NCBI GenBank assembly: GCA_024516035.1
Contig: CM044955.1
Coordinates: forward strand, 42,618,574-42,682,573
Reading direction: 5' to 3'
DNA: 64,000 bases
Origin: Bactericera cockerelli
Lineage: Eukaryota > Arthropoda > Insecta > Hemiptera > Triozidae
The notes beneath the pieces are model-generated. The model saw only the letters and a program-made list of their open reading frames with translations, was not told the DNA's origin and did not search any database. This document shows, piece by piece, positions 56,801 through 63,535 of the stretch (positions within the stretch are counted from its first letter, which is position 1; each line of letters begins with the position of its first letter). The translations under genes and the position numbers were made by a program.

Positions 56801-58429
56801 CCCACCCTGCCTCCTCTCTCCCCTCCCTCCCCTCCTCGGACCTGGAGTCGCGCTGCCAGGACAGGTTTCATAGCATCCACGAGTTCCCCCCGCCCCCCGC
56901 CTTCCAAAGAGTGCTCAAGATCTACAACAGTAGGATTCATGGTGAGTCCTCGATCCTACTATGGTGCTAGGAAGTTTTCTGTGGCCGAACCTGTAGGACA
57001 ATAAACATTAAATTGTAATTTTTGTAAACAATGTTATGTTCTTTAAATAAAAAAAAAATTAAATTTAGTAGTCACCGTGGCAGAGTGAGTTAGCGCGCTA
57101 GGCATTGCACGCACGGTGACCTGGGTTCGATCCCCAGCGGGGCAGGAATTTTTCTGATCTGTACTTGGATGTTCGGGGTTCACTCATACCTCGTGAGGAA
57201 AAATGAGTAGTTACTTGTATGAGTAACGACCAGTGGCGCCATTAGCAGAGTAAAAAGAAATTAATGTAATATGTAGAGTAATTCGAAATGTGAAGGAGGC
57301 TCTTATTAATGCTGCGCTAACCAAAAAATTGTGAAGAGACCTTGTGCTTCAAAACAAATAAAATCATACATACATACATTAAATTTAGATGTCGATATGA
57401 CCTGAGCAGTTAAGAGACGTTCAACCCAACAAAGAAAAAATCGTTGTTATTGCTAATGGAAATTGGTAGTAAATCTAAACATACTCACTCACTATAATCA
57501 TTATTATTAAACACTTATTATTATTAAACACTTTATTAGATCTAAAAAGACATTTGTACAGTACAAATAATTATTATAACAATTAAAAAATGGAAACAAT
57601 ATATACAGTAAAAAGGAAAATAGAAAAATATATATAAACATATGTCCTAAAGGGCGGGGTTATTGCCTATGGCAATATCTTCCACCCTCACTGATTCAAT
57701 GACACACTGATCACTATATCCCGTTACCGTGCGTGCTTTTGTACAATTTTATTGATAAGATAAGATTTATTTTTATTGCATATAATGCCCGAGGGCTTCA
57801 TACAACGTCAATGGTATAAAAGGATACAATTTACAATACATATAGGTAAGATAAATACTAAGTTATTATAAATTATCATCTAAATTGATAGACAACTACT
57901 AGTAGACGTTAGACTAGTGTACACAGAACAAGATTAGCGGTAGACCAGGATTTCTAAAGGCTTATTTTGTTACAGCTGAGAGAACTCGCAATCTTGGTCT
58001 TGCATCAAACCATTAAAAAAATAATCGTTAGGACTACGCCGCACCGGCGCGCGGCGCAGTAGTATAGTTTTACATTAATTTCTTCTAACATCCTTTTCAT
58101 CTAGTCGCTGGAAACCAAACCAGAAACCACCATTACCCTCACCCCGCCTGGGTTGGACCGAATATTTGGTCCTGGTTTGAAATGAATAGTCACATAGCGA
58201 AGTTTAACCACGCTGGACGTTTCTTAACTTCAGTGATAGTTTGTCAACCTTCAGTTCGACAACTATTCAACCTGCCATTGTCGCGCGTCGCTGGCTAGTT
58301 TTACATTTGATTTTGAAATAATATTCTATCCAATCTTGTTTGTTTCTCATTGCAGCCAAACAGCAAGCCCCCCAGCCCCCTGTCAGCAGCAACAAGCAGT
58401 GGCAACGCAGTGAGCATGCGCCCTGCTAA
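47697..58429 (+). CDS. Vrp1: WIP/verprolin homologue (WASP-interacting protein), 8 coding exons
   Basis: Encodes an actin- and WASP-binding scaffold that stabilises WASP and promotes branched actin assembly; in insects it is needed for myoblast fusion. CDS exons: 47697-47867, 50409-50573, 51449-51528, 52349-52441, 53622-53865, 54151-54491, 56728-56941, 58356-58429, all with GT-AG introns and matching phases. Expected length is about 460 residues (human WIP is about 500). Order: polyproline start, Gly-rich spacer, WH2 motif (about 30-50), conserved G-L-G-G-L-F-A-G-G-M-P-K-L, Ser/Pro-rich middle, long polyproline stretches in exon 6, and WASP-binding motif at about 405-424. The start ATG and the WH2 motif are in different frames in exon 1: the C7 run 47721-47727 is one C short. 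Sequence error is likelier than a dead gene, since every downstream exon is intact. Confidence 0.9.
47880..49735 (+). repeat. Repeat element interrupted by the foldback insertion
   Basis: 47880-47934 plus 49594-49735 correspond to the uninterrupted element at 57512-57690: TTTATTAGAT near the start, an ACAATATATACA segment, and the CTAAAGGGCGGGG tail. The palindrome 47935-49593 sits inside it, so the 57.5-kb copy serves as an empty-site control. Confidence 0.75.
47935..49593. mobile_element. Foldback element: 1.66-kb inverted repeat in WIP intron 1
   Basis: Two nearly identical inverted arms of about 710 bp (47935-48643 and 48883-49593) flank a 239-base centre. Both outer ends are TACAGGGTGTCCCACCAAAC. 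Inside each arm the phrase TACAGGGTG recurs every 120-140 bases (left arm near 48058, 48186, 48323 and 48464), so the arm is built of modules that each begin with the same octamer. No coding capacity was seen. The arms differ at scattered bases (for example ATGTGCTAATTA against ATGTCCTAATTA). In the WIP transcript the arms would form a long double-stranded hairpin. Confidence 0.93.
49905..49975 (-). repeat. 5S rRNA-derived SINE head, diverged
   Basis: The minus strand has CAATACAACAATTCTCGTAA and GATCACTGAAGTTAAGCGAG. Only the part upstream of the A box can be aligned. It lies about 60 bases from an opposite-strand copy at 50028. Confidence 0.7.
50028..50200 (+). repeat. 5S rRNA-derived SINE with intact internal promoter boxes
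   Basis: CACTGAAGTGAAGCAACGTT, then CAGCGAGGTTAGAACTTGGA and TGGGTGACC, match the 5S A box, intermediate element and C box in order. The tail has TTTCCAGCGAATGGAGGATA and AAACCCCCGTCTCAAATGAC. It lies in WIP intron 1. Confidence 0.85.
50409..50573 (+). CDS. Vrp1: WIP exon 2
   Basis: Acceptor TTTTCAG, donor G|GTGAGT, phase 1 on both sides. Encodes a run of nine Asn, a Pro/Gly stretch, then G-L-G-G-L-F-A-G-G-M-P-K-L-K, a segment strongly conserved after the WH2 motif in WIP proteins. Confidence 0.92.
50935..51012 (-). repeat. tRNA-derived SINE head (family D)
   Basis: The minus strand reads GCCTCCGTGGCGTAATGGTC, GTGACTAATGCTCGTAGTCC and AGAGATCCCGAGTTCGATTC then CCAG. The A and B boxes are good, but the acceptor stem does not pair, so this is not a working tRNA gene. 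It lies in WIP intron 2. Confidence 0.72.
51155..51330 (+). repeat. tRNA-derived SINE (family A)
   Basis: TGGTGGCTAAGTGTTAGCGC, then GCACGCACGGTGACCTGGGT and TTGATCCC, then GTCCAGGGTCCACTGATACC. A diverged copy of 57068-57378, in WIP intron 2. Confidence 0.82.
51449..51528 (+). CDS. Vrp1: WIP exon 3
   Basis: Acceptor TTTTTCAG, donor T|GTAAGT. Encodes 26 codons rich in Ser and Asn (K-N-E-S-S-N-S-N-D-S-S-E). The frame follows from exon 2, phase 1 in and phase 0 out. Probably an unstructured linker. Confidence 0.88.
52349..52441 (+). CDS. Vrp1: WIP exon 4
   Basis: Acceptor TATTTCAG, donor G|GTAAGA, phase 0 on both sides, 31 codons. Only this frame is open; the other two have stops. It is Pro-rich with an A-P-P-V-P-Q-Q motif. 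A short phase-0 exon like this could be skipped without shifting the frame. Confidence 0.88.
52797..53012 (-). repeat. tRNA-derived SINE (family B), full length
   Basis: The plus strand shows CACTCTTTAGTGGAAGGTAA, GGGTGGGATTCGAACCAACG, GATCCCTACGCCACCTGGAT and TAGCGCGTTAACCACTTGAC, the exact mirror of 32312-32518. It lies in WIP intron 4. Confidence 0.88.
53197..53330 (+). repeat. tRNA-derived SINE body (family E), head missing
   Basis: TTTTCGCCCATCAGAGGAGA, ACGGAATGGGCAAGCTTCCA and GCCACAAGCATCTACAGTAG match the body of 7619-7900. It is 5'-truncated, as is usual for a retroposed copy. It lies in WIP intron 4. Confidence 0.8.
53622..53865 (+). CDS. Vrp1: WIP exon 5
   Basis: Acceptor ATCCACAG, donor G|GTGAGT. 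Encodes about 81 residues: I-S-P-P-P-S-H-S-R, a Ser-rich block, then H-L-A-P-K-P-P-A-T-G-P-P and P-R-S-P-P-V-A-P-P-P-A, candidate SH3-binding sites. It is very GC-rich against AT-rich introns. Confidence 0.9.
54151..54491 (+). CDS. Vrp1: WIP exon 6, long polyproline exon
   Basis: Acceptor GTTGCAG, donor T|GTAAGT. The longest exon (341 bases). It carries repeated P5-P7 runs separated by S-K, N-N and H-S-R-G-G-S-A, the profilin- and SH3-binding type of region. A longer open frame in another register (54113-54574) is a composition artefact of the C-rich DNA. Confidence 0.9.
55170..55365 (+). repeat. 5S rRNA-derived SINE, near full length with A-rich end
   Basis: GATGGCGCGTTGATTGCACC, GGTTCTCGTAGGATCGCCGA and AGTTAAGCAACGCCCAGTGA, then GAAGACTTCGTGATGC. 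The tail continues to GTTGAAAGCGACGTTAAACC and CC(A)10. It gives the clearest 3' end of the family. Plus strand, same direction as WIP. Confidence 0.88.
56257..56445 (-). repeat. Minisatellite-bearing element
   Basis: Inverted relative to 5365-5653. It has GGTGGCGTCATCGTGCACGA, GTAGCCAGACAGTGGAGGAA, a 33-base segment with AATAATTGACAAGAGCCTCC in two tandem copies, and one 38-bp unit (CTGGTCTACTCCCTGTTTAT). The sequence after it (to about 56563) is shared with 59931-60047, so a segment of about 0.3 kb was copied as a whole. Confidence 0.85.
56570..56640. repeat. Minisatellite units in inverted arrangement
   Basis: CCCTGTTTATAGTCCCCCAG is followed about 35 bases later by GGGGGACTATAAACA in the opposite direction. 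This forms a 15-bp stem just upstream of WIP exon 7. Confidence 0.85.
56728..56941 (+). CDS. Vrp1: WIP exon 7, WASP-binding motif
   Basis: Acceptor TGCTCAG, donor G|GTGAGT. Encodes a polyproline segment, a Gly run, then L-E-S-R-C-Q-D-R-F-H-S-I-H-E-F-P-P-P-P-A. This matches the WIP C-terminal WASP-binding core (E-S-R-F-x-F-H-x-x-x-D-L-P-P-P). It ends R-V-L-K-I-Y-N-S-R-I-H. Confidence 0.92.
57068..57378 (+). repeat. tRNA-derived SINE (family A), full length
   Basis: The head GTAGTCACCGTGGCAGAGTG, TTAGCGCGCTAGGCATTGCA and GTGACCTGGGTTCGATCCCC has good A and B boxes. The body runs through CTCGTGAGGAAAAATGAGTA and TTACTTGTATGAGTAACGAC to an (ATAC)n end near 57378. It lies in WIP intron 7. Confidence 0.88.
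57512..57690 (+). repeat. Interspersed repeat, CTAAAGGGCGGGG family (uninterrupted copy)
   Basis: ATTATTATTAAACACTTTAT, TAGATCTAAAAAGACATTTG, AACAATATATACAGTAAAAA and CATATGTCCTAAAGGGCGGG. This is the same element that carries the foldback insertion at 47935-49593, here without it. Confidence 0.8.
58203..58293 (-). repeat. 5S rRNA-derived SINE, very degenerate
   Basis: The plus strand shows CCACGCTGGACGTTTCTTAA and CTTCAGTGATAG (mirror of the A-box region), and later GTCGCGCGTCGCTGGC (mirror of the 5' end). About 30 unrelated bases lie between. It ends 60 bases before the last WIP exon. Confidence 0.6.
58356..58429 (+). CDS. Vrp1: WIP last coding exon
   Basis: Acceptor CATTGCAG. Encodes 24 residues (A-K-Q-Q-A-P-Q-P-P-V, then N-K-Q-W-Q-R) and stops with TAA at 58427-58429. 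The tail is shorter and less basic than that of vertebrate WIP. The 3' UTR must cross the satellite at 58483-59440. AATAAA at 60789-60794 is one candidate polyadenylation signal. Confidence 0.8.
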
Positions 58430-58482
58430 CATTCGCTCCAGCCTGGTCAGATACTCACCAGAATGATGGACAAGCTCAGGCG

Positions 58483-59440
58483 ATAGCTGGACTCCGGAGC
58501 TAACGAGTGGAATTGATAGGCTAAATGTTAGACTAGACTCCAGAGCTATTTGTGGAATTGATAGCAATAAGCTCAATGATCGAATGGACTCCTGATATAT
58601 GCTTAGAATTGATAGGCATGAAGCTAAATGTGAGACTAGACTCCAGAGCTATTTGTGGAATTGATAGCAATAAGCTCAATGATCGAATGGACTCTGATAT
58701 ATGCTTAGAATTGATAGGCATGAAGCTAAATGTGAGACTAGACTCCAGAGCTATTTGTGGAATTGATAGCAATAAGCTCAATGATAGACTGGACTCCTGA
58801 TCTATTCTTGGAATTGATAGGCATGAAGCTAATGTTAGACTGACTCCAGAGCTATTTGTGGAATTGATAGCAATAAGCTCGATGATAGACTGGACTCCTG
58901 ATCTATTCTTGGAATGATAGGCATGAAGCTAAATGTTAGACTAGACTCCAGAGCTATTTGTGGAATTGATAGCAATAAGCTCAATGATCGAATGGACTCC
59001 TGATATATGCTTAGAATTGATAGGCATGAAGCTAAATGTGAGACTAGACTCCAGAGCTACGTGTTGAATTGATACCAATAAGCTCAATGATAGACTGAAC
59101 TCCTGATCGATGCTTGGAATTGATAGGCATGAAGCTAAATGATAGACTAGACTCTGGAGCTATGTGTGGAATTGATAGCAATAAGCTCAATGATAGACTA
59201 GACTCCTGATCTATGCTTGAAATTGATAGGCATGAAAATGATAGACTAGACTCTGGAGCTATGTGTGGAATTGATAGCAATAAGCTCAATGATAGACTAG
59301 ACTCCTGATCTATGCTTGGAATTGATAGCAATAAGCGAATTGATGGACTGGACTCCTGATCTATGTTTAGAATTGATAGGCATTGTGCTAAAATAGAGAC
59401 TAGACTCTGGAGCAATGTGTGGAATTGATAGACATTAAGA
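58483..59440 (+). repeat. 103-bp dimeric satellite, about 9 dimers
   Basis: Two related half-units of 51-52 bp alternate. One has GACTCCAGAGCTATTTGTGG, AATTGATAGCAATAAGCTCA and ATGAT; the other has GACTCCTGATATATGCTTAG, AATTGATAGGCATGAAGCTA. GACTCCAGAGC occurs at 58536, 58639, 58741 and 58842, a spacing of 101-103. Units drift by small indels. The array begins about 54 bases after the WIP stop codon, so it would lie in the 3' UTR. Frames of 80-120 codons inside it are by-products. Confidence 0.95.
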
Positions 59441-59481
59441 TAAATTATGGCATTGGTATACTATAATAATAATATTTCTTT

Positions 59482-59560
59482 TGTGAATGGTAACCACCAG
59501 GTCATCAGGCTAATGCTCAAAGAATTTTCTACCACTTTACCCTCTATACGAGATTTCAGT
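59482..59560 (-). repeat. tRNA-derived SINE (family B), 3' fragment
   Basis: GAATGGTAACCACCAGGTCA, GCTAATGCTCAAAGAATTTT and CTACCACTTTACCCT match the tail of 7175-7350 and 52797-53012. Confidence 0.75.
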
Positions 59561-59768
59561 TCAAAACTGAACTTTTCTTCAGTTGGATAATTTACAAGAT
59601 TTTAGTTACAACCGAAAATTGTCGCTTTACCTGTGGCAGTAATGGTAAAGCTTACTAGTACAAATTTTCCTCATATAGAGCATGTGTTTTTCTTGTAGAA
59701 AATGTTAACAATATTGGTCAGAACAGTGTGCTAAGAAAAAAAAATATTTTACTTAATAACAAACACTA

Positions 59769-59942
59769 TCATCATTACGTGGCGTCATCGTGAACGATGG
59801 TAGCCAGACAGTGGAGGAATAACTCAGCACTTCTACCACTGTCTTTACAAGGAGGCTAATAATTGACAAGGGCCCCCAGAACCAAGCCAATGCTGGTCTA
59901 CTCCCTGTTTATAGTCCTCCAGCCAGACTAATAACAAACAAA
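59769..59942 (-). repeat. Minisatellite-bearing element with flanking direct repeats
   Basis: TGGCGTCATCGTGAACGATG, GTAGCCAGACAGTGGAGGAA and CTGGTCTACTCCCTGTTTAT. It is flanked by 21-bp direct repeats that differ at one base (59748-59768 and 59943-59963, ending ATAACAAACACTA), a possible target-site duplication. The right flank continues in common with 56446-56563. Confidence 0.8.
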
Positions 59943-60047
59943 TTTACTTTATAACAAACACTACAATATTTTAAATGTTGGATAATGTCCAAGGGAAATT
60001 CAGTTTTTGAAATGAGAAAGTTTTTTAAGGCGAAATTAACAGACAGA

Positions 60048-61726
60048 ATCGAGATAACAACCACAAGTCCAGACTTTAGCTTTAGTTTCCCCATTTAAAT
60101 CAGTACCCAAGATCTAGACTTGTGTCCACTGAGAGATAACAAAAACATCTGTTAATTCCGCCCTTAGTTTCTATTTATAACAGACAATTTTAAATATATT
60201 TTCGATCGATTAAAAAAAATTGATTTGACTTCGAACTCCCAGAATTCTTTGAAAATTCATCATAGATATTTGTATGTTAGTAGTACCTGTTGTATATATC
60301 AACTTCGACGTATTATATTGAATGTATGTACAGTTGGGTGTATTCTCTACAAACCCAAGTAAAGGTCTGTGATGTGTACCATCAAAAATAATTGATTTTA
60401 TTGGTTGTTAACAGTATATTTTATAGGAAAATGGAACTATGTACTTAAATAAATACTAGTAGTTTTAATTTCACAACTTTAACCTCAAAAACTTCTCAGA
60501 AACATTAATAATCTTTATATTGTATTGTATTAATCTACTACTTTTTCATAGGTATTGATGTGAAAACTTTAATATATTTTGTTTGCCCAGAACTTAGAGT
60601 AACTTAGCAAACGAAGACAAAGCAATCAAATGTATGCAACTATGCATGTGAACGAAAGTTTAATTTATAAATTTGCGATTCAGAACTCTCCCCGTTCAAT
60701 TCTATAATATTAAATTCAGAACTTGTTAAACACAAGAGAGCCAACAAAACTTCATTAATTCCACCCTAAGATGAATGTTGTTATTTTCAATAAAATGTGA
60801 GAGGCTGAGAGGTAAACTGAAATTAATAACTCAAGCGATGAATGACTGTTAATGAAATTTCAAGAGCTTAAGTTTTTTCTGTACTCTCACTCAATACAAT
60901 TCATTACTTCCTGCCAAAATATATCTTAGAATTTTATTCTTCAGTAGATGCATATTTGCACTGTTATATATTTTACCTTCATAATTGTACCTTTAAACCT
61001 ATTCATTTCAAAATAGTTCATAGCAATGATATGTACCGTGAGTTGAAATGTGTGTATCCAAGTTTTATGTCAAAAGGCGTTAGTATGATATCGACCGCAT
61101 TTTATTGAAATTTTTATATAGTTTATATATTTTTTAATTTAAATGAATATTAAAATAATTCTATGTAATATTGTATAATAGACTCTATAAATATTAAAAT
61201 TACTATAAATATTATTTTACTACAAGTGTTCATTATTTAAATAGTAACCTATATCTTGAAATATTAAAATTTGACGCATATCTCAGCCATAATCTAGAGT
61301 GGCCTAGAAAGGAAATAGTTCCTCGTCGGAATATTCAAGCCATTTTCGAAGTCGTTTAGAAAATCTTGCATGCAATTAAACAATGAACCATGAATCAAAA
61401 AAGAAAAAACGACATTTGATGCAACAGATCACAATATAAAATTCCATTTATTTTCTATTAGAAATACATTTGATGTGTATAAATATATTTTTTATAAAAT
61501 ATTTATCATTATTTAATACTTCAAACACAATTAACATTATAAACAAATATGAGGTCAATAAGATTGCACAACACAGCGAGATGTCATAGTTTGTGATACA
61601 ACTTTAATTAAAAACGGTGGAAATTTCACAGCCTAATCTAGGGCACCAGATTGAAAATTGTGTCAAGCAGATAAACTCAATGGTCTTTTACTTTTAATAA
61701 CTCTTTTTTTACCGACCTTATTATCA
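60048..61726. other. Between WIP and the SLC33A1-like gene
   Basis: AT-rich sequence, partly WIP 3' UTR. AATAAA at 60789-60794 is one of several possible polyadenylation signals. No coding exon and no repeat were recognised. Confidence 0.45.
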
Positions 61727-61870
61727 GCTCGATGGATAAGGCGGCGGACTTGTAACATGGAGGTCGGTGGTTCGAGTTCCAAGTACGGTAAGTTTTAGTA
61801 CGGTGGTTTTGCTTTGGAGTAGCTGTGATATCACTCTAGTGATCAACACAAATATAATAACCTTAAAAAC
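61727..61870 (+). repeat. tRNA-derived SINE (family C)
   Basis: CAGCTCGATGGATAAGGCGG, CGGACTTGTAACATGGAGGT and CGGTGGTTCGAGTTCC form a head with good A- and B-box-like blocks. The body has TAGCTGTGATATCACTCTAG and GATCAACACAAATATAATAA. The only plus-strand copy of the family in the window. Confidence 0.82.
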
Positions 61871-62426
61871 TTTTTTTTTTGTCGTATATTTCAAAATTGA
61901 GCTCATAACATTTCTGGACGAACTAGACTCTCCTGATTTTATGACATGAGTCGCTCTCAAATTTATCATGATATCCACGTGAAATAATTCGAAGAAATAC
62001 CTAGGAATTAAGGAGGTAACAACTGCAGTATGTGGGTTGTGATAGTTAAGTAAAATGGAGACAATTATTTATACGGATGATAACTGGAGATGTTTTATGA
62101 TATTTACAAGCATTTATGAATATCAACTAACGAACAATAATTTTCAACATGACATACAATGTCCACTAACACGTACATAAACTATGTATGTATATTTGTA
62201 TAATTCTTTATATGTACCTAATTGAAAAAAAAATATTAAATAATGTATGTTTTTTTTGCTCAAAATTAGCTGTATCTCACATACATACAGCTCTCCGGTA
62301 AGATAAGCTGTCAAAGACATTTTCATGCCAACATTCGGAGTTTCTTAGATGAGGAGTACCTCTTATCTTGTGAAGTAAGAAATGTAAGATAAAACGAAAC
62401 TCATATATATTATTAATGATATTTTC

Positions 62427-62453
62427 GACAGTGCTATTATTAATAGCACTGTC
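62427..62453. repeat. 13-bp perfect inverted repeat
   Basis: GACAGTGCTATTA-T-TAATAGCACTGTC, a perfect stem with a single central base. It probably lies within the 3' UTR region of the minus-strand SLC33A1-like gene. Confidence 0.9.
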
Positions 62454-63060
62454 AAAGCTATAAAGAATTTCACTACTGAAACTTTATTGAGATCTAGAAG
62501 GCAACTGATAATTCACAGCTCCTCTACTAAAATATGTTATTTAGAGAACAATAATATTATAAAGGTAATATTAAGTTAATTCTCTTTTAGAAAACCCTGA
62601 AAAATAGATTTTGAAACTTTTACTAGTGTTAGAGAAGGAATGTAATAATTTCTGTAAAGCTTTTAAAGCACCTACATACGAAGAAGTTAAAGAGAACCTC
62701 ATTTGTAACTCAAGTTTCTAAGCAGGTTGACACTCAATGTAATGTATGTAACTGAACAAGATACTACATACAATACCAGCTTGAAATGGTAGCTTTATGT
62801 GTAGTGTTTATATTCAATTCAACCCGAAAAGAGGACTGATTAAAAACTAGAATTGCCTTATCAGAAACTCGGGCTTCTAAAAAAGGAAAAAAATCCGTTT
62901 CTCTTGTTTAGAAACTGAAGTTAACAATCAGTTTCTACTGATGGAAAACTTCAGGTATCACTTTTCTATTCGTTAGAAATTCGGTTCGCCATTCAGTTTG
63001 CCTACGTAGAATAATCGCCGAAAGTAGAATCCCAGTTAGAAAGGTGGATGGTCGAGTTTT

Positions 63061-63140
63061 TTTTTCTGTTAGGAAACTATCAGTTTCTCTTCACATTCAT
63101 CTTTTCTGTTAGGAAACTATCAGTTTCTCTCCACATTCAT
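63061..63140. repeat. 40-bp tandem duplication
   Basis: Two 40-bp units (63061-63100 and 63101-63140) differ at two bases. Each contains the small inverted repeat GAAACT-ATC-AGTTTC. Further AGAAACT/AGTTTCT pairs lie between 62860 and 62930. Confidence 0.92.
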
Positions 63141-63189
63141 CACATGAATGAGTTGCTTCTCGTGGGCCGGTCTGATGGTCCTCCCAGTC

Positions 63190-63369
63190 TCAACTGGACG
63201 CCGCGTGCAGTCCGCTCACCTGCCAGGCTGAGGCACTGCGGGACTGAAGATGGTGGAGGGTGCGTCTGCCCCACAGCAGCCACACGGCACCGAAGAGGGA
63301 GCACAGGAGAACCTCCACGTAGTAGCCGTCCAGCAGAGTTAAGCAGGAACCTTGCCTGCTCTCACATGC
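63190..63369 (-). CDS. Last coding exon of an SLC33A1-type acetyl-CoA transporter
   Basis: On the minus strand an acceptor TTCCCAG (63374-63370) precedes a 59-codon open segment ending in TGA at 63192-63190. The translation has two Cys near its start, then L-L-D-G-Y-Y-V-E-V-L-L-C, a hydrophobic last membrane segment (about 18-34, with F-G-A-V-W-L-L-W), and L-Q-S-x6-A-W-Q-V. This D-G-Y-Y-x-E-x-x-x-C and terminal A-W pattern is what I recall of the C-terminus of SLC33A1 (ER acetyl-CoA transporter, AT-1). The segment is GC-rich, like the WIP exons. The reading could also splice out at Q|GTGAGC, in which case the exon is not the last. Upstream exons lie beyond the window. No symbol is assigned, because only about 50 residues support it. 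Confidence 0.6.
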   Translation of the reverse strand, partial: ACESRQGSCLTLLDGYYVEVLLCSLFGAVWLLWGRRTLHHLQSRSASAWQVSGLHAASS

Positions 63370-63384
63370 CTGGGAACATTAGTA

Positions 63385-63535
63385 AATAAGTTATCATATT
63401 TGTGTTAGTCACTTTCGTGATATTACAACTACTCAAACTCGCTTTACTAAATCTACGCTGAAACCGGAACTTGAAACCACCGACCTCCAGGTTACGAGTC
63501 CGCCGCCTTATCGATCAAGCTACTGAGGTCGGTTA
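63385..63535 (-). repeat. tRNA-derived SINE (family C), full length
   Basis: The minus strand reads GACCTCAGTAGCTTGATCGA, TAAGGCGGCGGACTCGTAAC and CTGGAGGTCGGTGGTTTCAA. The tail AGTAAATAAGTTATCATATT (plus strand) lies 10-30 bases from the acceptor of the SLC33A1-like exon, so the SINE is in the last intron. Confidence 0.85.

Noticed and set aside
63048..63389. 113-codon plus-strand ORF
   Set aside because: It runs antisense through the GC-rich SLC33A1-like exon and through the 40-bp duplication. The minus-strand reading has the splice site and family motifs.
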